Assembly (NCBI GenBank): GCA_002084765.1
Contig: NBMB01000095.1
Span: 1 to 5,632, forward strand
From: Candidatus Cloacimonetes bacterium 4572_55
GTDB lineage: Bacteria > 4572-55
Length of the DNA stretch: 5,632 bases
Direction: 5' to 3'
Below, piece after piece: positions 1 through 5,632 of this stretch. The notes beneath the pieces were generated by a model that saw only the letters and a list, made by a program, of their open reading frames with translations, did not search any database and was not told where the DNA came from. Position numbers and translations under genes: made by a program. The first letter of the stretch is position 1. Each line of letters starts with the position of its first letter.

Positions 1-655
1 TAGGAGAAGGGTTCCTTTGCCCGGGTGAGCCGGGGCGTTCCTTTTTAAATTTTTTCATTATCCGGCCTACCTTAGCCTCGCCCAAATGCCGCATCACATC
101 AAAGGGGCCTTTTTTGAATCCCAGGGCGATCTGGCACCCGAATTTGAGGTCTTCCCTTGTGCCGATCCCCCTGTCAATGATGTCGAAGGACTGGGAAAAG
201 AGGATGCCCAGTATCCTGTCCCGAACGATGCTCCTAACATCCTCCGGAACTTCTATTTTGGCGCCGGGCCGATGAGTGAGCCACCTGTCAACAGAGCCCA
301 GGATAGGGCTCTGCTTGTGGTGCCCCCCTCTTGCATCTGTAAGGTGTTGGTCCCAATAATAATGGGGTTCCCATGCCATATTCAGGACGAAGAAAGGCCC
401 TGAAAACACAAACTCTTCGGCCACTTTGTCGATCTGGCTTGCCGGAGCATGGTCTATCAGATAGGCGGCCTCATTGCACCAATTGTCAAAGATCCTGTCC
501 AGCATGAAGCATATGGCATTGTTTGTTATGATGGGGACCTTGCCTGTATGACCGAAAAACCAAAATAGGTCATCCACCACCTCCTGGCTTCACCCTTCCC
601 AGCTAATGACCTCAACGGGAAGATTACGCCAGGCGGGTGCAAAGAAATGGGTAAA
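1..655 (-). pseudogene. 3-hydroxyacyl-CoA dehydrogenase remnant, 5'-truncated and disrupted
   Basis: Read on the minus strand, this is the second half of a 3-hydroxyacyl-CoA dehydrogenase, the NAD-dependent beta-oxidation enzyme. Seen: the HFF.P motif (His codon at 647-649) and the VEVI segment, which in this family hold the catalytic His and Glu; then an all-helical C-terminal domain with DRIFDNWCNEAA, a RILGILFSQSFDIIDRGI helix, and ALGFKKGPFDVM, the family's GFp.GPF motif. Damage: a TGA at 590-592 sits just after VEVISWEG, where the family usually has Thr-Ser; between about 373 and 322 the sensible protein (GNPIIIGTNTLQMQEGG) is in another frame, so two small compensating indels are likely, the second in a G6 run; the NAD-binding GxGxxG half is absent, and similarity stops near 655 at AT-rich DNA. 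Asp replaces the usual Asn in the F.xNR motif, although this may be normal in its subfamily. The reading frame continues past the left edge. Family assignment is by remembered motifs and is fairly secure; exact subfamily and substrate are unknown. Confidence 0.75.
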
Positions 656-1023
656 GGAGGCTAAGGGGCAGTGGCAGTTAGGTGGCTTCGTTTGAAAACT
701 GAGAAATAGAATATTGATGGAATAGAAAATCGAACTAAATCAATGAATTATTCCAAAACTTTAAAACGAAAGGGCCCCAAGCCCTCCTATTGGTTGTTGA
801 ATCCCACCGGCCCAATTCGATAGTTTCTCTGACAAAATAAATTAGAATAATACAACGTCAAACCATTACCCATTTAAGCCCAATGATGTTTTGGATAATC
901 TTCCACTAACTCTAGGGCTAAAATTAAAGCATATCACAGCCTTAATCCAGGTTCTGATACTCTCAATCACAGGTTGATACCAACATGGAATACTGGAAAG
1001 ATAACAATAAAGGATAATTAAAG
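656..1023. other. AT-rich non-coding stretch
   Basis: I see no gene here. All frames are closed by frequent stops and no RNA gene is recognisable. The only local structure is a 5-bp GC hairpin, AGGGC/GCCCT with a CCCAA loop, at 771-785. It has no T-tract and is too short to call a terminator. The left border coincides with the abrupt end of dehydrogenase similarity, so the junction near 655-690 is probably a deletion or rearrangement scar. No direct repeats or terminal inverted repeats of a mobile element were found beside it. Confidence 0.6.
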
Positions 1024-1051
1024 TTGACAACAATTAATAATCTCTGATAAG
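1024..1051 (+). promoter_or_regulatory. sigma70-like promoter candidate
   Basis: A perfect -35 box TTGACA (1024-1029) is followed after 16 bases by GATAAG (1046-1051), which matches four of six bases of TATAAT, including the central ATAA. The surroundings are AT-rich. Transcription would begin near 1058, about 50 bases upstream of the candidate structured RNA and about 105 bases before the terminator stem. That gives a short non-coding transcript unless the terminator is bypassed. No protein-coding frame lies between promoter and terminator. Confidence 0.45.
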
Positions 1052-1109
1052 AATTTTATGAGCATTCTTTCATAATTTAATAGATATGAATAAGTTTAAT
1101 CGATAAACG

Positions 1110-1204
1110 ACAGACTGCAAAAACTCATCGGGAGGATTGGCCTGATGCAAACTGCCTAAACATTAAAAGCCGAGCTGCCTAATAAATGGTAGCTTGGCTT
1201 TTTT
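1110..1204 (+). ncRNA. Candidate structured leader RNA / riboswitch-like element
   Basis: No open frame precedes the terminator at 1165-1204, so whatever it terminates is probably an RNA. Just upstream are GCAAA (1117-1121), a hairpin with arms CATCGGG (1126-1132) and CCTGATG (1141-1147) with one G-U pair, then GATGCAAAC (1144-1152) and CCTAAAC (1155-1161). The order GCAAA, hairpin, GAYGCAAA, CTAA recalls the conserved core of GEMM (cyclic-di-GMP-I / cGAMP) riboswitches. AGCCGAGCTGCC at 1168-1179 recalls the 3' strand of such aptamers and is also the 5' arm of the terminator, which is how a transcriptional switch is wired. The match is imperfect: the core reads GATGCAAACTGCC instead of GACGCAAAGCC, and the GNRA-capped helix is not clear. 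It could equally be a small RNA or an attenuator of another kind. Confidence 0.33.
1165..1204 (+). terminator. Rho-independent terminator
   Basis: A 15-bp stem is formed by 1165-1179 (AAAAGCCGAGCTGCC) and 1188-1202 (GGTAGCTTGGCTTTT), with 13 Watson-Crick pairs and two G-U pairs and an 8-base AT loop (1180-1187). The 3' arm runs straight into six T residues (1199-1204). The T-tract is on the plus strand, so it ends rightward transcripts from the gene-free region to its left. It lies 302 bases before the start codon of the large gene, which therefore needs read-through or its own promoter. In the minus direction only four T residues follow, so it is at best weakly bidirectional. Confidence 0.82.
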
Positions 1205-1490
1205 AGTTGGGGAAAGGAAGTCTTAGGGATTTAGAGAAAGAGAATATGATCTTAAAGGTCAATAATATTAAGGTTAAACGTTCATTGGTAAGGTGCTTGA
1301 TAAGCGCTATCAAAATACAGATTAAAAATTAAATCGCGTTACTCAGATCAATCTATCTAAAGCTCAGTTGTTTCTGAATCTCACTCCGGTTCTGCACAAT
1401 TTTTCGAAGTAAAAAAAGGTGCGTCTCCTCTTAAAACTTTACTCCACTATATAAAGGTTGTGCGTATTTTACAATGAATAGCAAAGAGAT
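1205..1490. other. Upstream region of the large gene, no coding sequence
   Basis: This stretch between the terminator and the Shine-Dalgarno sequence holds no credible gene. It contains the dyad listed at 1297-1313 and a TATATAA -10-like string at 1448-1454, 53 bases before the chosen start. No convincing -35 box lies 16-18 bases upstream of that string, so I do not list it as a promoter. The sequence is AT-rich throughout. Confidence 0.55.
1297..1313. promoter_or_regulatory. Perfect inverted repeat, possible operator
   Basis: TTGATA (1297-1302) and TATCAA (1308-1313) are exact inverted copies around AGCGC. A 17-bp dyad with a short spacer is the shape of a site for a dimeric helix-turn-helix regulator. 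It lies 194 bases upstream of the start codon of the large gene and is not followed by a T-tract, so it is not a terminator. No regulator gene is present in the window, and a dyad of this size can arise by chance in AT-rich DNA. Confidence 0.3.
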
Positions 1491-1497
1491 AAGGAGG
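1491..1497 (+). promoter_or_regulatory. Shine-Dalgarno sequence that decides the start codon
   Basis: AAGGAGG is a full match to the anti-SD core. In-frame ATG codons lie at 1474, 1498, 1507, 1522 and 1540. The one at 1498 touches the SD with no spacer and the one at 1474 precedes it. ATG 1507 has a 9-base spacer and is the best partner. ATG 1540 has its own weaker AGAGGA (1528-1533) six bases upstream and would give a shorter, more classical signal peptide, so it remains an alternative. Confidence 0.8.
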
Positions 1498-1506
1498 ATG
1501 AGGACG

Positions 1507-4500
1507 ATGAAATCAACAGATATGAATAGAGGATTAAAAATGATAAAGAAGTTGTTTCTCGGAACCCTGCTAATACTGTTTGCAAATCTCCTGGTATCCG
1601 GGGTTTTTATTACAGCAGCCAAAGGCGATCCAATCAATGGAACTATCCTACAGCAGCAATTGGATAACGACAACGGCTATACTGTTATGAAGGTTTGGGG
1701 TACCTATTATGAGATGGGTTACGCACATGGCTATCTTCTGGGTGATCAGATTGATAAGGAAATTCAAAGATTAAAGAGCTATATTGGCAACACTTATGAC
1801 GATGTTAAATCAAGGATAAGCAATACATACTTTCCGCCTGATATGAGAGACGAAATCAATGGTATTGTGGCCGGGATACAATATGCAGTTGGCAAAACGA
1901 TTCCACCGGAAGATATAATGATGCTCAATACCATAGCTGACTGGGCATATGCTACTCCCAACTGCAGGAGCCATTCTTGTTGGGGATCGTACGTCAACTC
2001 TAATGTAAAGGCCCTTTCAACGAGGAGACTCGATTACTCAGAATTATATGATCAACTTGGCTTCTTAAATAACGTTCTTTGTGCATATAAACCATCAGAC
2101 AGCGGCAAGACACGTTGGGTCAATCTTTCATTTCCAGGGATGATCGTATCCATTACCTCTGTTAATGAATTCGGAACAATAGTATCAATTCATGACTCTC
2201 CTGATTCAGGAGAGACCAACCCTTTGACCGACATTACAAGAAGTGCTGCTTCGCGGTATATGATGACTATTGATAACCTACCGGAAAGCATTTCTCAACA
2301 AACTGATTTTGTTTATAACGCCCTTCAGGGATATGTGCCATGGACAGGGTCTTTTCTCAATTACTATGCTCCGATGGGACAGGCAGGGGTTATCTCCTGT
2401 TCTCCGGGTGAAGGCTTTTTCAATCTGAGAAGACCTCAAACATCTTATTTTGGTGGCGAGGTAATAGTCACATCAAACGAATTTACAAACGGCCAAAGCG
2501 CACCAAATGATGCGACTTTTTTTAACAATTACTATAACGGTTCCAAACCGAAGAGCCTGTCTGACCATTGGGGGCTTCTCGATAGCGTTGACCATTTGGT
2601 AGGTGCGCATCAACTTAGCGTTGAGTATAGGGATAGGGCTGATATGACGATATGGTTTCGGGGAAGGCTAATCGGAACAGCAACAACCCCCATTATTAAG
2701 CTTGAGTGGAACGAACTGTTTGACGACATTTTAAACTATCCACCGGTGCTTGACCCGATAGGAGCCAAGACAGTAACCGAAGAGGAGTTACTTGAGTTTA
2801 TTATTACAGCAAGTGATCCTGACAGTGGAGATATTCTAACTTACTCTGCTGATAACTTACCTCCAGGAGCTAGTTTTGATGCTGAAACCCAGCTATTCAG
2901 TTGGACACCGATTTATGGTGATGCCGGGAATTATACGGTTACATTCACAGTCACAGATAACGGCACACCACCTCGAAGCGACAGCGAAGAAGTCACAATT
3001 ACTGTTAATCCTACTTCCCCAATAACGACTCTAGAATTAAAGGGGACAATTGATACTGAGGATACCGCATTTGGCACTGGGAGTTATTCGCTGTTGAACT
3101 ACGGGGGGTCCGCCGACATCTTTGCAGTCGGGAACGTTAACGGAGTGATCGCCAGAGGTTTGATCCGGTGGGATCTTTCATCGATTCCACCGGGGAGTAC
3201 CATCGTGACTGCACAGATGTCTTTATACAGCGATTCTTCCTATGGAGGATCTATTACGATAGATACTCACAGGTTATTGAGGCCCTGGGTCGAAGGGACA
3301 TTGGACGGGCAGAACCGGCAATTGGATAATCCTGACAGTGCCTGCTGGACTGAATACGGCTATGGTGAGGAATGGGATTCGCCCGGTGCAAATGGTGCTG
3401 CGGACCGGGAGGCAGAAGTTATTAGTACGACAAATGGTAATGGAACCGGATGGTACTTTTGGGATTTTAAGGCAGTGGTACAAAGTTGGGTGGACGGAGA
3501 GTGGGTGAATGATGGCCTGATATTAAAAGCGAATAACGAATCGATCGAAAATATGAAATATTTTGTACCATCGGAAGGCCAAAGTGAGACACTCAGACCC
3601 ACGTTAGTAATTGAGTATGCGGTGCCGGCTCCGACGGTAGTGATCACAACTCCCGTCGAAGGAGCGACATTCATAGAGCCAGCGGAAATTACGATAACAG
3701 CAGACGCCTCAGTACCTGGCGGAACAGTGGAGGAAGTGTCCTTTTATGCCAATGGAACAACGCTGATCGGGGTAGATTCGACCAATCCGTACAGCGTTAC
3801 TTGGAGCGGTATTCTCGAGGGTACTTATAGCTTGACCGCTATCGCTAGTGACAGCCTCGACGAATTGAGGACTTCGAATCCCGTAGCCATTACGGTCTAT
3901 AAAGAGGAGTGCTCAATCGACGACGACTGCGACGACGGAGTCTTTTGCAACGGGGCCGAAACCTGCGTAAGCGGCGCCTGCCAGGCAGGCAACGATCCAT
4001 GCCCAGGCAACTACTGCTCTGAGGATACTGATATCTGCTATGAATGCGAACAAAATTCGGAATGCGACGATGGGCTATTTTGCAATGGAGAAGAGACCTG
4101 TGTGAGCGGTTCATGTCGACCCGGCAGTGATCCGTGTGATTCGAGTCAGTACTGCAACGAGGACACGGACATCTGCAAAGACGTGGAGTGTTCAAGCGAC
4201 GAGCACTGCAATGACGGAAACGACTGCACTATCGACACCTGTGTCGATGGTGTGTGCCGAAACGAATGCGGAAGCACGATATCATCGTACCCTTACACCG
4301 AAAGCTTTGAAGCCGGATGGGGCGACTGGCTCAACCTTTCAGGCGATGACTTTGACTGGACAAGAACAAGTGGTTCGACCCCGTCAAGAAATACGGGTCC
4401 GCCAGGTGCACATAGCGGTTCTTACTATATCTATACGGAGGCATCTTCCCCGAATTATCCTAACAGGACAGCCCTGTTTGAAAGTCCCTGTTTCGACCTC

Positions 4501-5632
4501 AGTAATACAAAGGATGCACAATTGACTTTTTGGTATCACATGTATGGGACATCCATGGGCACCCTGAGCGTAGAGGTTTCCGAGGACTGTCAAAACTGGA
4601 CGAATGTCTGGAGCCTGTCCGGAAACCAGGGCAACACCTGGTATCAGACAAATGTCGATCTAACACCTTACGTCGGAAAGACGATAACCATCCGATTCAC
4701 TGGTGTCACCGGCAGCAGCTATCAAGGGGACATGTCCATTGACGATATTGAAGTCACCGTGACGGTGGCGAACCCCTGCACCGGAGACCAGGAATGTGAC
4801 GATGGCGTGTTCTGCAACGGCGCGGAAACCTGCGTCAGTGGCACCTGTCAGGCAGGCAACGACCCATGCCCAGGACAGACCTGTAACGAGAATAACGATG
4901 AATGCATTGCTGGTCCACAAGCACAGCTGGAGTCTGGATTGAAAACGGTCGGTGGTGACCATGTGACCGTTTATTTAGCCAATACCTATGTAAGCCCTGT
5001 GGTTGTCTGCTCAGTTCAATACAACAACAACAGCACACCGGTAGTAGCCAGGGTCACCAATGTCACCCCAACGAGCTTTGACGTCTACCTACAGAACCCC
5101 TCTGACGGTGCCGTGTTGGCCGAAAATGTCAGTTACATAGTTGTTGAAGAGGGCGTCTGGACGATCGATGGTGTAAATATAGAGGCACAGACTTACCTGT
5201 CTACTGTCACCGACGAAAACAATAGTTGGGTGGGTGAGGCCCAAAGCTATGGTCAGAGTTACACCAATCCGGTAGTGATAGGCCAAGTGATGAGTAACAA
5301 TGATCCTGACTGGTCAGTGTTTTGGTGTCAGGGCAGCAGCCGAACAGCCCCAGCGTCAGGCAGTGCCCTGAGAACATGCAAGACCGTCTGCGAGGACACT
5401 GACGTCACTCGGGTTGATGAAACGATAGGCTTTATCGTTATCGAAGCAGGTCACGGCACGATCGGCGGGGTCGAGTTCGAGGCGCTCGTCGGCAGTGATA
5501 CGATTAGAGGTGTGACAAACTCACCTCCTTATACATATAGTTTCAGCAACAGCTTCGTTTCTGCTCCGCAAATAGCTGTGACAACTATGGCGGGAATGGA
5601 CGGTGGCAATGGCGGTTGGGCATATGTGCACG
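1507..5632 (+). CDS. Giant secreted modular protein: C45-type Ntn hydrolase fused to adhesion/lectin-like domains (3' partial)
   Basis: One frame stays open from ATG 1507 to the window end (1375 codons, no stop). Signal peptide: MIKK, then a hydrophobic core, cut likely after ITAA (residue 38). Residues about 55-405 resemble the C45 / acyl-CoA:6-APA acyltransferase family of Ntn hydrolases: G-YYEMG-AHG (65-75), NCRSHSCWG (152-160), RRLDY (173-177) and PGMIVSITSVNEFG (210-223). The nucleophile should be Cys153 or Cys158; Cys-to-Trp-Gly spacing favours 153, Cys-to-Asp spacing as in fungal AAT favours 158. Next come a He_PIG/cadherin-like domain (410-502), a DNRLRE (CBM96-like) domain (509-705; LIRWDLSSIPPGS, PWVEG, VVQSWVDG, RPTLVIEY), an Ig-like domain (706-798), Cys-rich repeats (802-921), a MAM domain (928-1087; FDWTR.SG.TPS..TGPPGAHSG, FWYHMYGTSMG), a fourth Cys-rich repeat (1091-1133), and H-lectin-like repeats (1151 onward). 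It probably acts outside the cell, as an amide or ester hydrolase or acyltransferase anchored by binding modules. Substrate, C-terminus and sorting signal are not visible. Start choice is explained at the SD entry. Confidence 0.9.
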   Translation, partial: MKSTDMNRGLKMIKKLFLGTLLILFANLLVSGVFITAAKGDPINGTILQQQLDNDNGYTVMKVWGTYYEMGYAHGYLLGDQIDKEIQRLKSYIGNTYDDVKSRISNTYFPPDMRDEINGIVAGIQYAVGKTIPPEDIMMLNTIADWAYATPNCRSHSCWGSYVNSNVKALSTRRLDYSELYDQLGFLNNVLCAYKPSDSGKTRWVNLSFPGMIVSITSVNEFGTIVSIHDSPDSGETNPLTDITRSAASRYMMTIDNLPESISQQTDFVYNALQGYVPWTGSFLNYYAPMGQAGVISCSPGEGFFNLRRPQTSYFGGEVIVTSNEFTNGQSAPNDATFFNNYYNGSKPKSLSDHWGLLDSVDHLVGAHQLSVEYRDRADMTIWFRGRLIGTATTPIIKLEWNELFDDILNYPPVLDPIGAKTVTEEELLEFIITASDPDSGDILTYSADNLPPGASFDAETQLFSWTPIYGDAGNYTVTFTVTDNGTPPRSDSEEVTITVNPTSPITTLELKGTIDTEDTAFGTGSYSLLNYGGSADIFAVGNVNGVIARGLIRWDLSSIPPGSTIVTAQMSLYSDSSYGGSITIDTHRLLRPWVEGTLDGQNRQLDNPDSACWTEYGYGEEWDSPGANGAADREAEVISTTNGNGTGWYFWDFKAVVQSWVDGEWVNDGLILKANNESIENMKYFVPSEGQSETLRPTLVIEYAVPAPTVVITTPVEGATFIEPAEITITADASVPGGTVEEVSFYANGTTLIGVDSTNPYSVTWSGILEGTYSLTAIASDSLDELRTSNPVAITVYKEECSIDDDCDDGVFCNGAETCVSGACQAGNDPCPGNYCSEDTDICYECEQNSECDDGLFCNGEETCVSGSCRPGSDPCDSSQYCNEDTDICKDVECSSDEHCNDGNDCTIDTCVDGVCRNECGSTISSYPYTESFEAGWGDWLNLSGDDFDWTRTSGSTPSRNTGPPGAHSGSYYIYTEASSPNYPNRTALFESPCFDLSNTKDAQLTFWYHMYGTSMGTLSVEVSEDCQNWTNVWSLSGNQGNTWYQTNVDLTPYVGKTITIRFTGVTGSSYQGDMSIDDIEVTVTVANPCTGDQECDDGVFCNGAETCVSGTCQAGNDPCPGQTCNENNDECIAGPQAQLESGLKTVGGDHVTVYLANTYVSPVVVCSVQYNNNSTPVVARVTNVTPTSFDVYLQNPSDGAVLAENVSYIVVEEGVWTIDGVNIEAQTYLSTVTDENNSWVGEAQSYGQSYTNPVVIGQVMSNNDPDWSVFWCQGSSRTAPASGSALRTCKTVCEDTDVTRVDETIGFIVIEAGHGTIGGVEFEALVGSDTIRGVTNSPPYTYSFSNSFVSAPQIAVTTMAGMDGGNGGWAYVH
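3910..4269 (+). repeat. Three tandem cysteine-rich repeats inside the large protein
   Basis: Protein residues 802-844, 847-890 and 895-921 are consecutive units of one pattern: C....DCDDG.FCNG.ETCVSG.C..G.DPC....C.ED.D.C. The first two are full length (about 43 residues with eight to nine cysteines). The third is a shorter variant (DEHCNDGNDCTIDTC, then VDGVC) of the CNDG..CT.D.C type common in large secreted proteins of myxobacteria, planctomycetes and deltaproteobacteria. The even spacing of cysteines indicates disulfide-stapled rods, so the block probably acts as a rigid spacer between the Ig-like and MAM domains. The many Asp residues could also bind metal, but no canonical EF-hand or dockerin loop is present. 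Confidence 0.8.
4777..4905 (+). repeat. Fourth cysteine-rich repeat, displaced copy of the first
   Basis: Residues 1091-1133 repeat the pattern of the block at 3910-4269 after an intervening MAM domain. Over 27 codons (4795-4875 against 3928-4008) the protein differs from repeat 1 only by Ala to Thr, while the DNA differs at 13 of 81 positions, 12 of them synonymous. It links the MAM domain to the C-terminal lectin-like array. Confidence 0.8.
4957..5632 (+). repeat. H-type-lectin-like repeat array (third copy cut by window edge)
   Basis: From residue 1151 the protein repeats with a period of 91-99 residues. Copy 1 has TYVSPVVV with AENVSYIVVEEGVWTIDGV.IEA; copy 2 has SYTNPVVI with DETIGFIVIEAGHGTIGGV.FEA; copy 3 begins SFVSAPQIAV and reaches GMDGGNGGWAYVH at the edge. 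The layout (strand, P-V-V, aromatic-rich middle, E.[VI].[YF]IV.E.G) resembles H-type lectin domains, small beta-sandwiches that bind sugars, and a repeat family I associate with bacterial secreted proteins. The assignment is by pattern memory and is less certain than that of the MAM or DNRLRE domains. Internal duplication is directly visible. Confidence 0.65.

Noticed and set aside
86-403. Plus-strand open frame of 105 codons
   Set aside because: It is antisense to the dehydrogenase remnant, whose minus-strand translation shows clear family motifs. The plus frame has no SD sequence and no recognisable protein features.
590-592. TGA read as selenocysteine or another residue
   Set aside because: The position corresponds to a Thr in the family, not Cys; nearby frameshifts and the missing N-terminus show ordinary gene decay, and no SECIS-like hairpin was evident.
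789-816. String resembling a tRNA 3' end (GGTT..TGAATCCCACC followed by GGCCCA), with GGGCC upstream at 772-776
   Set aside because: The T-arm would have a 10-base loop and a 3-bp stem, and no anticodon or D arm fits in the short space to the GGGCC. It could be a decayed tRNA or attachment-site fragment, but it cannot be supported from the sequence.
1448-1454. TATATAA as a -10 box for the large gene
   Set aside because: There is no acceptable -35 hexamer 16-18 bases upstream (the region reads TCTCCT), and such strings are frequent in this AT-rich leader.
1431-1673. Minus-strand open frame with a hydrophobic stretch
   Set aside because: It is the antisense of the signal-peptide region of the large gene; the hydrophobic look reflects complementary base composition, and no SD sequence precedes it.
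3910-4269. CRISPR-like or DNA-level tandem repeat
   Set aside because: The repetition is at protein level with diverged DNA and no regular spacers; it is a coding repeat.
4127-4742. Several plus- and minus-strand frames of 65-130 codons overlapping the MAM and Cys-rich region
   Set aside because: All overlap the continuous large frame, which has unmistakable domain motifs. The alternative frames are rich in Arg, Thr and His with no domain signal, as expected of shadows.

Overview
The window looks like a bacterial chromosome (or metagenomic contig) of moderate, patchy base composition. It holds one decayed metabolic gene, a long AT-rich non-coding stretch, and one very large gene for a secreted modular protein that continues past the right edge. 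SD-led translation, a Sec-type signal peptide, an acyl-CoA beta-oxidation gene relic, and DNRLRE, putative-Ig, MAM and cysteine-rich surface repeats together suggest an environmental Gram-negative lineage. A deltaproteobacterium (Desulfobacterota) or something with a similar surface proteome fits best, but this is an inference from domain style, not a taxonomic call.

Layout. (1) Positions 1 to about 655, minus strand: the C-terminal half of a 3-hydroxyacyl-CoA dehydrogenase. It lacks the NAD-binding start of its Rossmann domain, carries an in-frame TGA at 590-592, and has a short stretch (about 322-373) best read in another frame, so I call it a pseudogene. It runs off the left edge. (2) About 656-1490: roughly 830 bp with no credible gene. 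In it I see a sigma70-like promoter (1024-1051), a candidate structured RNA (about 1110-1204) that ends in a strong rho-independent terminator (1165-1204), and a perfect 6+6 bp dyad (1297-1313). (3) From 1507 to the window end, plus strand: a single uninterrupted reading frame of at least 1375 codons. It is preceded by a perfect AAGGAGG Shine-Dalgarno sequence and begins with a signal peptide.

The large protein is built, in order, from: signal peptide; an Ntn-hydrolase-like domain of the C45 / acyl-CoA:6-APA acyltransferase type; a putative-Ig (He_PIG/cadherin-like) domain; a DNRLRE (CBM96-like) domain; an Ig-like domain; three cysteine-rich repeats; a MAM domain; a fourth cysteine-rich repeat nearly identical in protein to the first; and an array of about 95-residue H-type-lectin-like repeats, the third of which is cut by the window edge. 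The picture is an exported enzyme carried on an adhesion or carbohydrate-binding scaffold. If the upstream RNA element is a ligand-responsive switch, it may be the control point for this gene, but the 300 bp between terminator and start codon leaves that open.
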